Assembly (NCBI RefSeq): GCF_002090135.1
Contig: NZ_BBRL01000004.1
Location: 496,001 to 560,000, forward strand
Direction: 5' to 3'
DNA length: 64,000 bases
From: Demequina sp. NBRC 110055
GTDB taxonomy: Bacteria > Actinomycetota > Actinomycetes > Actinomycetales > Demequinaceae
Below, one piece after another: positions 8,842 through 16,278 of the stretch. Positions within the stretch are counted from its first letter, which is position 1; every line of letters begins with the position of its first letter. The notes under the pieces are model-generated. The model saw nothing but the letters and a program-made list of their open reading frames with translations. It searched no databases and had not been told where the DNA came from. A program made the position numbers and the translations under genes.

Positions 8842-9068
8842 TTATCCCCGGCGGTTGCGCCTGTCCCCAGGACGACGGTTGAGCCCACAGATGTGAACTC
8901 TGTGGACAGTTGTCACCCTGAGTCCTTTCACATCTGTCACTTCCGTCACATGCGCACCGCCTGTGGAGAGAAGCGGTGGACAACTGGGGACAGTGTGCAC
9001 CGCGAGGTGTGGATAACTCTGTGGAGATGTGAATAACAACCGTGTAGTTATCCCCACCGTTGTCCCCA
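8842..9068. promoter_or_regulatory. Cluster of DnaA-box-like 9-mers in non-coding DNA
   Basis: Two exact TTATNCACA boxes lie on the minus strand: TGTGGATAA at 9008-9016 and TGTGAATAA at 9028-9036. One- or two-base variants surround them: TTATCCCCG 8842, CTGTCCCCA 8861, TGTGGACAG 8901, TGTGGAGAG 8962, GGTGGACAA 8975, TGGGGACAG 8985, TGTGGAGAT 9020, TTATCCCCA 9048 and TTGTCCCCA 9060. An 11-bp inverted repeat ACAGATGTGAA / TTCACATCTGT spans 8887-8937. dnaA and dnaN are not in the window, so this is not the usual dnaA-dnaN origin. DnaA binding is inferred. Confidence 0.5.
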
Positions 9069-9073
9069 TCTGG

Positions 9074-9099
9074 GGAGAACTACACCGGTGTAGTTCTCC
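9074..9099. repeat. 26-bp perfect palindrome upstream of the crgA stop
   Basis: The half-site GGAGAACTACACC is followed directly by its reverse complement, centred on ACCGGT at 9084-9089, with no spacer. A near-identical inverted partner, GTGTAGTTATCCCC, lies at 9042-9055. It sits 10 bases beyond the 3' end of crgA and next to the DnaA-box-like cluster. It could be a terminator or a dimeric protein binding site; the lack of a loop favours the latter. Confidence 0.7.
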
Positions 9100-9108
9100 T
9101 GGCAGGCG

Positions 9109-9354
9109 TCACTTCCAGCGTGTGAACAGCGCCATTGCGGCGGCCATGAAGGCGAAGCCCACCACCAGGTTCCAGTCGCCGATGGGCAACGGGTAGTTCG
9201 CACGCGTGATGTAGTAGACAACGATCCAGGCGGGGCCGAGGACCAGCAGGGTGACCGCGGTGGGGATGAGCCACTTGGGGTTCTCGCCCTCGGCCTTGCC
9301 CAGGTTCCTGGGAGCCTTATAGACGTTCTTGTCGCGCTTCTTCGAGACGGCCAC
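9109..9354 (-). CDS. crgA: Cell division protein CrgA
   Basis: 81 residues, GTG start with SD CGGAGAA just upstream. The short basic N terminus (MAVSKKRDKNVYKAPR) is followed by two membrane segments (LIPTAVTLLVLGPAWIVVYY and LVVGFAFMAAAMALF), the CrgA layout. In mycobacteria and Streptomyces, CrgA is a small septal membrane protein that recruits or coordinates division and peptidoglycan proteins. Its position between ppiA/rhomboid and trpG/pknB matches the conserved actinobacterial order. Confidence 0.93.
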   Translation of the reverse strand: MAVSKKRDKNVYKAPRNLGKAEGENPKWLIPTAVTLLVLGPAWIVVYYITRANYPLPIGDWNLVVGFAFMAAAMALFTRWK

Positions 9355-9474
9355 GCTGGTTCTCCGTTAGTCGTGTGAGCCCGGCTACCCGGGCGGTGCT
9401 GACCACTAGGGTACCCAGCGCCTGGCTCTTACCCCTTCTGGGCCCACGGGCACGTCCCGTAGTCTGGGCTCATC

Positions 9475-10290
9475 ATGAGCGCACCACCCGGAGTCGCATC
9501 CGACGAGTCAACGCCCTCGGGCCAGCCTGGGCCCTCGCCCGCGCATGCCGCGCCGCGCCGTGGCCTTTCCGTTGTCGGGGTTCTGGGGGAGTTGCTGATC
9601 CTTGCCGGGGCGTTGCTGGGCCTCTATGTCGTGTGGGAGTTGTTCTACACCGACGTCCAGGGGGACCGTGCGCAGCGGGAGATCGTCGAGGAACTCGCGT
9701 GGGCGGAGCCAGATGTCGTCGAGGGGGACGTCGTCACGACGGACATCGAGACCATTCCCGACGACCTCAAGGTCACCGACGAGGATCCGCCCGAGATGGC
9801 GTATCCGTCGTACACCGAGACCTTCGCGACAATGATGGTCCCTCGGTGGGGCGATGATTACGTGCGACCGATCTCCGAGGGCGATAGCCGCCGGGACGTG
9901 CTCGATCCCTTGGGTATCGGCCACTACCCGGACACGGCGCTCCCGGGCGAGCTGGGCAACTTCGCCATCTCGGGTCACCGCACCACATACGGGAAGCCCT
10001 TCAAGAGGGTGGACGAGTTGCAGGAGGGCGACGCGCTCGTCGTCCAGACCGAGGGCATCTGGGCGGTCTATGAGGTGACGGGTTGGGAGATCGTCGACCC
10101 CAGCGCCGTCGAGGTGGTGGCTCCGACGCCGAACCAGCCGGGGGCGGGCGCCACGGGGCGGTTCATGACGCTGACTACATGTCACCCGCTGTATTCGGCG
10201 GCTGAGCGGTGGATCGTCTACAGCGAGCTCAAGTACTGGGCGCCGACGGGACACGGCATTCCCAGCGAGTTGACGGAGGTGCCCGCATGA
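9475..10290 (+). CDS. Class E sortase
   Basis: 271 residues. A Pro/Ser-rich N terminus precedes one membrane anchor (GELLILAGALLGLYVVWELF). The extracellular catalytic domain shows SGHRTTYGKPF with the catalytic His (near 9976), LTTCHP with the catalytic Cys (near 10177) and ERWIVYSEL with the transition-state Arg. The TTC signature and position next to crgA and pabA/trpG fit class E sortases, which join surface proteins to peptidoglycan and often recognise LAxTG-type motifs. I found no obvious sorting signal at the ends of the large proteins in this window. A -10-like TAGTCT lies about 10 bases before the ATG, so the transcript may be nearly leaderless. Confidence 0.9.
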   Translation: MSAPPGVASDESTPSGQPGPSPAHAAPRRGLSVVGVLGELLILAGALLGLYVVWELFYTDVQGDRAQREIVEELAWAEPDVVEGDVVTTDIETIPDDLKVTDEDPPEMAYPSYTETFATMMVPRWGDDYVRPISEGDSRRDVLDPLGIGHYPDTALPGELGNFAISGHRTTYGKPFKRVDELQEGDALVVQTEGIWAVYEVTGWEIVDPSAVEVVAPTPNQPGAGATGRFMTLTTCHPLYSAAERWIVYSELKYWAPTGHGIPSELTEVPA

Positions 10291-10457
10291 TCTCGACATG
10301 GGTATGGGATCGCATCCCTGGACCCGCCTTCCTGAAAGCCATCCTGGTCGCGCTGGTCCTTGTCGCCGTTGTCCTCGTCCTGTTCGAGTGGGTCTTCCCG
10401 TGGGTGTCGACGATGATTCCGGTCCAGGATCCGACCGTAGGGGACGGTGGCTCATGA
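10287..10457 (+). CDS. Small membrane protein between sortase and pabA
   Basis: 56 residues starting MISTWVWDRIPG, with a single hydrophobic segment (LKAILVALVLVAVVLVLFEW) and a short polar tail. Its ATG overlaps the sortase TGA (ATGA), and its own TGA overlaps the next ATG in the same way, so it is translationally linked on both sides. It is a small single-pass protein typical of this locus in actinobacteria; function unknown. Confidence 0.8.
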   Translation: MISTWVWDRIPGPAFLKAILVALVLVAVVLVLFEWVFPWVSTMIPVQDPTVGDGGS

Positions 10458-11080
10458 CTCGTATTTTGGTGGTCGACAACTACGACTCGTTTGTGTACAC
10501 GATCGTGGGTTACCTGCGTCAGATGGGCGCCGAGACCGTCGTGGTGCGCAACGATGCGGTGGCCGATGCCGGTCCCTTGGAGGAGTACGACGGCGTCCTC
10601 GTCTCCCCCGGTCCTGGCACCCCGGCCGAGGCCGGCGCCTCGAATGACGTGATCCGCGACTGCGCGCGCACGGGCACGCCGATGCTCGGCATCTGCCTGG
10701 GCCATCAGGCGCTCGCTGAGGTTTACGGGGGCGTGGTGAGCCACGCGCCGGAACTGATGCACGGCAAGACCTCCGCGGTGACTCACGCGGGTGAGTCCGT
10801 CTTGGTGGGACTGCCGTCGCCCTTCACGGCGACGCGCTATCACTCGTTGGCGGTCGAGGTGGACACGGTGCCCGGCGAGCTCGAGGTCACCGCCCGCACC
10901 GACAACGGCATCATCATGGGCCTTAAGCACCGTGACCTGCCGCTGCACGGCGTGCAGTTTCACCCCGAGTCGGTGCTGACCGAGGGCGGCCACCGCCTGC
11001 TCGCGAACTGGCTCGAGGTCTGCGGGCTACCCGACGCCGAGGCACGCTCGGCGGGCCTGTCACCGCTCGTTAATAAGTAG
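10454..11080 (+). CDS. pabA: Glutamine amidotransferase, PabA/TrpG type
   Basis: 208 residues starting MTRILVVDNYDSFVYTIVGY, a class I glutamine amidotransferase. LGICLGHQAL holds the nucleophile Cys, and HSLAVE and HPESVLTEGG supply the conserved His/Glu. It releases ammonia from glutamine for aminodeoxychorismate (folate) or anthranilate (tryptophan) synthase. The catalytic partner is not in the window, so PabA and TrpG cannot be separated; mycobacterial homologues in this position are named trpG. It ends 8 bases from the convergent crtEb stop, with no visible terminator. Confidence 0.92.
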   Translation: MTRILVVDNYDSFVYTIVGYLRQMGAETVVVRNDAVADAGPLEEYDGVLVSPGPGTPAEAGASNDVIRDCARTGTPMLGICLGHQALAEVYGGVVSHAPELMHGKTSAVTHAGESVLVGLPSPFTATRYHSLAVEVDTVPGELEVTARTDNGIIMGLKHRDLPLHGVQFHPESVLTEGGHRLLANWLEVCGLPDAEARSAGLSPLVNK

Positions 11081-11088
11081 CGGAATGA

Positions 11089-11967
11089 CTATGACCAGCC
11101 GTTCCAGGCGACGATCAGCAGCACGGTCACGAAGAATCCCACGGGCTGATTGAGCCACAGGAACGTGCGCCACCCGCGGTTGGCGTCCTCGCACGCGGCA
11201 TCGGTGACGTTCCAGAAGCGTGCGGTCGAGGCCACGTAGGCCAACGGCAAAGCGGCGGCGAGCAGCGAGGGCCAGGGCAGGAACAGCAGCAGCACGGCGG
11301 CGGCGGCGTACAGGGCGACCGCGAGGCGCACCGTTGCCCGTGCGCCGATGACGGTGGCGACGGAGCCGATGCCGCCCTCGCGGTCGGCGCGCACGTCCTG
11401 CACCGCTCCGAACGCGTGGCTCGCCATACCCCACAGCACGAACGCGAGCCAGACGGGCCACACCGTCGCACCGGTGAGCGGGACATCGGCGAGGACGAGC
11501 GCATAGAGCAGCGGCCCGGCGAAGTGCAGCGCCGACGTGAGCGAATCCAGGAACGGCCGCTCCTTGAAGCGCAGTCCCGGAGCGGAGTACGCAATCACGC
11601 CGAAGACGACCAGGATGAGGGTGAGGGCCGCCCAGCCGTCGCCCACCCAGAGCAGCAATGCCATGAACGGGACGACCGTGATGACGCAGGCCCACAGGAT
11701 GGCACGGTGAACTCGCGCGGCCTGCGCGCGGTCGCGCACCACGTCTCCCTCCACGCCTCCCTTGCGAGGGTTGGCGAGGTCGGACTCGTAGTCGAAGACG
11801 TCGTTGATCCCATACATCAGCAGGTTGTAGGGGACCAGGAAGAACAGGGTGCCGACGATGAGGACGGCATCGATCTCGCGCGTGGCCATGAGATAGCCCG
11901 CCGCGAAGGGGTACGCGGTGTTGATCCAGCTGATGGGGCGCGAGGCCCGCACGATGGCGCCGATCAC
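11089..11967 (-). CDS. crtEb: Lycopene elongase, UbiA-type prenyltransferase
   Basis: 292 residues from the GTG at 11967. That start overlaps the crtYf stop (GTGA) and has an AGGGGAGG SD about 6 bases upstream, so it is preferred to the longer ATG-started frame. The protein is a polytopic UbiA-family prenyltransferase: the Asp-rich motif NDVFDYESD is followed by NPRKGG, and a second Asp motif, QDVRADREGG, comes later. By analogy with corynebacterial CrtEb it adds C5 units to both ends of lycopene to give a C50 carotenoid (flavuxanthin). It is the last gene of the crt operon. Confidence 0.9.
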   Translation of the reverse strand: MIGAIVRASRPISWINTAYPFAAGYLMATREIDAVLIVGTLFFLVPYNLLMYGINDVFDYESDLANPRKGGVEGDVVRDRAQAARVHRAILWACVITVVPFMALLLWVGDGWAALTLILVVFGVIAYSAPGLRFKERPFLDSLTSALHFAGPLLYALVLADVPLTGATVWPVWLAFVLWGMASHAFGAVQDVRADREGGIGSVATVIGARATVRLAVALYAAAAVLLLFLPWPSLLAAALPLAYVASTARFWNVTDAACEDANRGWRTFLWLNQPVGFFVTVLLIVAWNGWS

Positions 11968-12260
11968 GAGGCGCCTCCCCTGCGTCCCAACAGTTCCCAC
12001 AGCGTGGGGACCAGCAGGACGGCGCCGATGGCGTAGGCGAGGTCCTCAACGGGAGCGATGGGCATCCGCACGCCGGAGATGAGATCCTCGTCGTAGCCGA
12101 CAATCTCCAGCCCCACGATGACGTTGTCGAAGACCACCGTGAGCGCCATCAGGACGACGGCCGTGAGAAACAACGGCCGATGCGGCAGTCGCCTGAGCAC
12201 GGGCAGGCACGCGACCGCGAGGACCGCGAGCACGGCGACGGACAGGATCACGTAGGTCAT
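11964..12260 (-). CDS. crtYf: C50 carotenoid epsilon-cyclase subunit (lycopene cyclase domain)
   Basis: 98 residues, starting MTYVILSVAVLAVLAV, with three membrane segments. The FDNVIVGLEIVGYDEDLISG and PVEDLAYAIGAVLL segments are typical of the small heterodimeric carotenoid cyclases. In corynebacteria CrtYe and CrtYf together cyclise both ends of flavuxanthin to decaprenoxanthin-type products. The ATG overlaps the crtYe stop by 4 bases. The e/f labels follow gene order and are partly inferred. Confidence 0.85.
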   Translation of the reverse strand: MTYVILSVAVLAVLAVACLPVLRRLPHRPLFLTAVVLMALTVVFDNVIVGLEIVGYDEDLISGVRMPIAPVEDLAYAIGAVLLVPTLWELLGRRGGAS

Positions 12261-12574
12261 GCGACCGCCCTACGCCGCGAGAAGGCGCGCCACAACAGCA
12301 ACGTCTGATAGGCGAGGAGGATCAGGAAGAAGACCTCCTCAAGCGGCACCTCGGGCGCGATGACGAGGCCGGACTGGTACGGCCCGTCGCCGATGAAGAA
12401 GATCCCCAGGCCGGTGCCGATGAGGTCCCATACGAGGAAGAAGGCGACCGCGATGGCGAGCGTGAGGACGGTGCGTCGGGTCTCGACAAACAGCGCCAGA
12501 CGGTAGCGCCAGTCCAGCGTCGCGAGCCCCCCGATACTGATGAGCAGCGCCGTGAGGTACAGCCAAGAGGTCAC
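12257..12574 (-). CDS. crtYe: C50 carotenoid epsilon-cyclase subunit (lycopene cyclase domain)
   Basis: 105 residues from the GTG at 12574, which overlaps the crtI stop (GTGA); the longer open frame upstream is a shadow of crtI. Membrane segments include WLYLTALLISIGGLATLDW and VLTLAIAVAFFLVWDLIG. The IAPEVPLEEVFFLILLAYQT segment carries the conserved PxEE motif of these cyclases. It is expected to act with crtYf as a heterodimer on the elongated lycopene. Confidence 0.87.
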   Translation of the reverse strand: MTSWLYLTALLISIGGLATLDWRYRLALFVETRRTVLTLAIAVAFFLVWDLIGTGLGIFFIGDGPYQSGLVIAPEVPLEEVFFLILLAYQTLLLWRAFSRRRAVA

Positions 12575-14202
12575 CGCGCGCGCTCCTGGTGCGCGGGGGC
12601 GGAGGCGAGGGATCGGGAGAGGCGCCCCAGCGCATCGGCCCTGCGCGAGCGTGACAGGTAGCCCGCGGGCAGTGGCGCGGGCAGCGGGGCGACGCCGGTG
12701 TCGCCCAGCAGCCGCTTGGCGACCAGCTCGGCAGAGATGAGGCAGATGGGCACGCCGATGCCCGGCGCGGTCGAGGCGCCCGCATACAACAGGTTCTCGA
12801 CCTTGCCGGAGATGTTGGAGGGGCGGAACATCGCGGATTGGGTCAGCGAGTGCTCGAGGCCCAGCGCACCGCCGCGCCACGCGTGCAGCTCGGTCGCGAA
12901 GTGGTGCGGGGTGAGGACCTTCTTGACAGAGGTGCGTTGGCGCAGGTCAGGGATCGAGGCCCACGTCCCGACCTGGTCGAGGTAGCGGTCGACATGGCCG
13001 TCGAGAGCCGCGCGGGAGGCCGCGGACGCGCCAAGCGCAGGATCTGCGGGGAACGGCACGAGCATGACGAGGTTCTCGTGACCGTCGGGGGCGGTCGAGG
13101 GGTCGGTGGCCGACGTGCGCGAGACGTAGATGGATGCGGGATGCGGCACCGTGAGGTCATCCATGATGGCCCGGAAGTTGGCGTCCCAGTCTCGCGTGAA
13201 CAACAGCGTGTGATGCTCGAGCTCCGGCAGGTCGCCCTCGACGCCGGCCAACACCAACAACGCGCTGACCCCCGGCCGCATGCGCTTCCAGGAGGACTCC
13301 GGGCGACTCTGGAACGGCCGCTCGAGGAGGCGTGTCTCGGTGTGGTGCATGTCCGCGCCGGAGACGACGGCATCGGCCAGGATCGTCTCCCCCGTCGCGA
13401 GCACTACCCCGGTGGCGCGGCCGCGCTCCACCATGATGCGGGTGACGTCGGTGTGGGTACGGATGCGCACACCCTCGGCCTCCGCGGCGCCCGCGAGGGC
13501 CTGGATGACGGCGTAGAGGCCGCCCCGGGGGTAGCGCACGCCCTCCACGAGGTCCAGGTGGCTCATCAGGGAAAACAGTGACGGCAGCCGGTCGGGGGCC
13601 GAGCCGAGAAATACCGCATGGAACCCCAGCAGCTGGCGTAGGCGTTGGTCTGCCACCTTGGATCCGATCGCGGATCCCAGCGACCTCGTCAGCAGGCCAG
13701 CGAGCTCAGGCAGACGCTTCAGGGTCGCGGCGTCGATGGCGCGGTCGGGGCGCTCATAGGTCGTGTAGAGGAAGCGGTCGAGCGCCAGGCGGTAGCGGTC
13801 CCCTGCCGTGGCGGCGTAGTCGCGGATCGCGTCGCCGTCACCGGCGCTCATGGCGTTGAACGCAGCCCAGTTCGCCTCGGGGTCCGCGGTGACGTCCAGG
13901 CGGCGGGCGGGCCCGGCGCCGTTGTCGAAGTAGACGCGATAGCGAGGGTCGAGGTCGATGAGATCGAGCTCCTCGTCGACATTTCGCCCCAGGAGCGCGA
14001 AGTAGTGCTCGAAGGCCTCCTGCATCAGGTACCACGACGGGCCCGTGTCGAAGGTGAAGCCGTCGATCTCGAGACGACCGGCGCGCCCTCCGACCTGGTC
14101 GTGGCGCTCGAGAAGCGTGACCTCCGCGCCGCCGCGGGCGAGCAGCGCCGCGGTCGCGAGGCCGGCGACACCGCCGCCGATGACGACGACGTGGCCGCTC
14201 AT
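12571..14202 (-). CDS. crtI: Phytoene desaturase
   Basis: 543 residues. The N-terminal dinucleotide-binding motif VVVIGGGVAGLATAALLARGG is followed by the desaturase signatures RAGRLEIDGFTFDTGPSWYLM. The C-terminal LYAGASTAPGIGVPICLISAELVA is the standard CrtI FAD/carotenoid signature. It converts phytoene to lycopene in successive desaturations. ATG at 14202 overlaps the crtB stop (ATGA). Full length for the bacterial CrtI family, and no missing motif is apparent. Confidence 0.95.
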   Translation of the reverse strand: MSGHVVVIGGGVAGLATAALLARGGAEVTLLERHDQVGGRAGRLEIDGFTFDTGPSWYLMQEAFEHYFALLGRNVDEELDLIDLDPRYRVYFDNGAGPARRLDVTADPEANWAAFNAMSAGDGDAIRDYAATAGDRYRLALDRFLYTTYERPDRAIDAATLKRLPELAGLLTRSLGSAIGSKVADQRLRQLLGFHAVFLGSAPDRLPSLFSLMSHLDLVEGVRYPRGGLYAVIQALAGAAEAEGVRIRTHTDVTRIMVERGRATGVVLATGETILADAVVSGADMHHTETRLLERPFQSRPESSWKRMRPGVSALLVLAGVEGDLPELEHHTLLFTRDWDANFRAIMDDLTVPHPASIYVSRTSATDPSTAPDGHENLVMLVPFPADPALGASAASRAALDGHVDRYLDQVGTWASIPDLRQRTSVKKVLTPHHFATELHAWRGGALGLEHSLTQSAMFRPSNISGKVENLLYAGASTAPGIGVPICLISAELVAKRLLGDTGVAPLPAPLPAGYLSRSRRADALGRLSRSLASAPAHQERAR

Positions 14203-15107
14203 GGGGTCTCCTCGGCGGCGGGTGTCGCCGAGCCGGCATGTCCTGTCAGGCGACGCAGCGCGATCTGTGCCTTCCGTGGGCCGGGAACCCGTACCCGGGT
14301 GGTGGTCAGGCGGGTCGCCGGCGTCTGTTCGATGCGCGTCAGCAGGTCGTCGTAGATGTCAGCGGTGGTCTCGACGGCTCGCCTCGCTCCGCGGGGGAGC
14401 CGGGGCATGGTCACCCGCGCCGCTGCGAGGTCGGCGCGGCAGTCAGCGACGAGGGCGGCGACCTGCGCGTCGGTCAGGGTGTCGAGCGTGAGGCCGGGAA
14501 AGTAGATGCGTCCGCGCTCGTCGGCGTCGGAGGCCAGATCGCGCAGGAAGTTGACCTTCTGGTACGCCGCCCCCAGGCGGCGCGCGCCGGCGCGCAGAAC
14601 GTCGTCCACAGGAGCGGGCCCCGTGGTGATGTTCATGAAGACGGCCAGGCACATCTCGCCGACGACCTCGGCCGAGCCATGGACATAGGTCGCAAACGAG
14701 GCGTCATCGTGCTCCGTGCGCGTGAGGTCCATGCGCATCGACGCGAAGAACGGGTCGGTGAGGTCGCGGCCGATTCCCACCGCACGGGCGGTCACGCCGA
14801 ACGCGTGCGCGACGACATCGGCGGAGAACCGACCCGCCATGGCGCGGTGGACCTGGCGTTCGAAGTCATCGAGGACCACGCCCGCGTCGTCGCCCCGGTA
14901 CGTGTCGACGATCTCGTCCGCAATCCGGACCATCGCGTAGATCGACGCGATGGCGGAGCGCATGGCGCGCGGCAGCAGCCGGGCACCGAGCCCGAAGCTC
15001 GTGGAGTAGCGCGAGATGACCTGGGCCGCGGCCGCGGCTGCCGCCTCGTCGTACAGGGCCAGCGACGTCTCGTTATCGTGATGGACCGCCCGCCGGGCGG
15101 CACTCAC
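14199..15107 (-). CDS. crtB: Phytoene synthase
   Basis: 302 residues. Squalene/phytoene synthase features: YSTSFGLGARLLP, the first Asp-rich motif ADEIVDTYRGD and the second NFLRDLASDADERGRIYFP. It condenses two geranylgeranyl diphosphates to phytoene. The ATG overlaps the crtE stop by 4 bases, placing it second in the operon. Confidence 0.95.
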   Translation of the reverse strand: MSAARRAVHHDNETSLALYDEAAAAAAAQVISRYSTSFGLGARLLPRAMRSAIASIYAMVRIADEIVDTYRGDDAGVVLDDFERQVHRAMAGRFSADVVAHAFGVTARAVGIGRDLTDPFFASMRMDLTRTEHDDASFATYVHGSAEVVGEMCLAVFMNITTGPAPVDDVLRAGARRLGAAYQKVNFLRDLASDADERGRIYFPGLTLDTLTDAQVAALVADCRADLAAARVTMPRLPRGARRAVETTADIYDDLLTRIEQTPATRLTTTRVRVPGPRKAQIALRRLTGHAGSATPAAEETP

Positions 15108-16186
15108 GACGCCCGCTCCTGAAGCGAGGCGATCAGGCCCACCAGGTGTCCGCTGAGCGGCGCCGGGATGCGCTCCGCGGCAATGCGGGAGGCTTCTCGC
15201 GCACGAAGGCGGGCGAGGCGCAGAGCGGCCTCGCGGGCGCCGGAGGATTCGATGACGTCGCGCACGGCCGCCGCACCCTCCTCCGTGAGGCGGGGATCAC
15301 CCAGGTGACGGGCGAGCGTCGCCCTTCGCGGCGCATCGGCCTTCTCCCATGCCAGCCGCATCATCTCGGTGCGTTTGCCGGCGCGCAGGTCGGTCAAGCG
15401 AGACTTGCCCGTGACGGCAGGGTTGCCGAACACGCCCAGGTCGTCATCGATGAGTTGAAACGACACCCCCAGGGCGAGTCCCAATCGTTCCAAGTGCGTC
15501 AGCATGGTCGGGTCGGCGCCCGCGAGACGTGCCCCCGCGAGCAGGGGCACGACGCACGAGTACCACGCTGTCTTCAGTGCGGAGACGAGCAACGGATCCG
15601 CCTGCTCGAGGGGCTCGAGGTCACCGTAGACGTCGAGCAGCTCCCCCGCGATGGTCGAGCGGATGGCGCGGGTCACGAGGTCGAGGCAGGCGATGCGGTG
15701 ATGCGCGGGGAGCGACGAGGAGATGATGAGGTCGTAGGCGCTCGACAGCGCCAGGTCACCGCCCAGCAGCGCCGCGGCGAGAACTTGGTCGTCGATCTTG
15801 TCCGGCGGGGCGCCCGTGGCCTGCAGCTCCGCGCGACGCAATCCGGCGATGTTGGGCCGGCCGCGGCGAACCTCGTCGTGATCGAGGACGTCGTCGTGCA
15901 CCAGCATCGCCGTATGCAGCATCTCCATCGCCGCAGCGACGGGCACGACCGCGTCGGGATCGTCGCCGCCGAGGCCCAGGTACGCCGCGAGGGTGAGGGC
16001 GGGACGGAGGTTCTTGCCACCATGAAACTGCGCGCCCAGGTGATCCCAGAGGCGGGCATAGTCGGGAGCCACCACGGGCATGCCGGAGCGCGCGCCGCGC
16101 ACATGCGCATCAAGGGCCGCATGGACGCGGGGCAGCAACTCGTCGACGGACGAGCCGAGGGCCTCAGCGGTGAGCGATGTCGTCAT
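15104..16186 (-). CDS. crtE: Geranylgeranyl diphosphate synthase (polyprenyl synthetase)
   Basis: 360 residues. Both Asp-rich motifs of trans-prenyltransferases are present: VHDDVLDHDEVRRGRPN and FQLIDDDLGVFG, with KTAWYS and GKSRLTDLRAGKRT between and after. It supplies the C20 precursor for crtB, and may also supply the prenyl groups used by crtEb. It is the first gene of the crt operon, so the operon promoter should lie in the 92-bp gap 16187-16278. I see no MarR-type regulator gene or idi gene beside it. Confidence 0.93.
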   Translation of the reverse strand: MTTSLTAEALGSSVDELLPRVHAALDAHVRGARSGMPVVAPDYARLWDHLGAQFHGGKNLRPALTLAAYLGLGGDDPDAVVPVAAAMEMLHTAMLVHDDVLDHDEVRRGRPNIAGLRRAELQATGAPPDKIDDQVLAAALLGGDLALSSAYDLIISSSLPAHHRIACLDLVTRAIRSTIAGELLDVYGDLEPLEQADPLLVSALKTAWYSCVVPLLAGARLAGADPTMLTHLERLGLALGVSFQLIDDDLGVFGNPAVTGKSRLTDLRAGKRTEMMRLAWEKADAPRRATLARHLGDPRLTEEGAAAVRDVIESSGAREAALRLARLRAREASRIAAERIPAPLSGHLVGLIASLQERAS

Positions 16187-16278
16187 GGTGCCGGGTCAAA
16201 CGGCGGTCAAGGGACGGTTATTCCCCCTGGTGGCGAGTGCACTTGTGCGGCCAGGCGACGGATCGCCCGCAGCTGTTG

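Noticed and set aside
8842-9099. Calling this region oriC
   Set aside because: dnaA and dnaN are not adjacent and no AT-rich unwinding segment is visible; only a DnaA-box-like cluster is supported.
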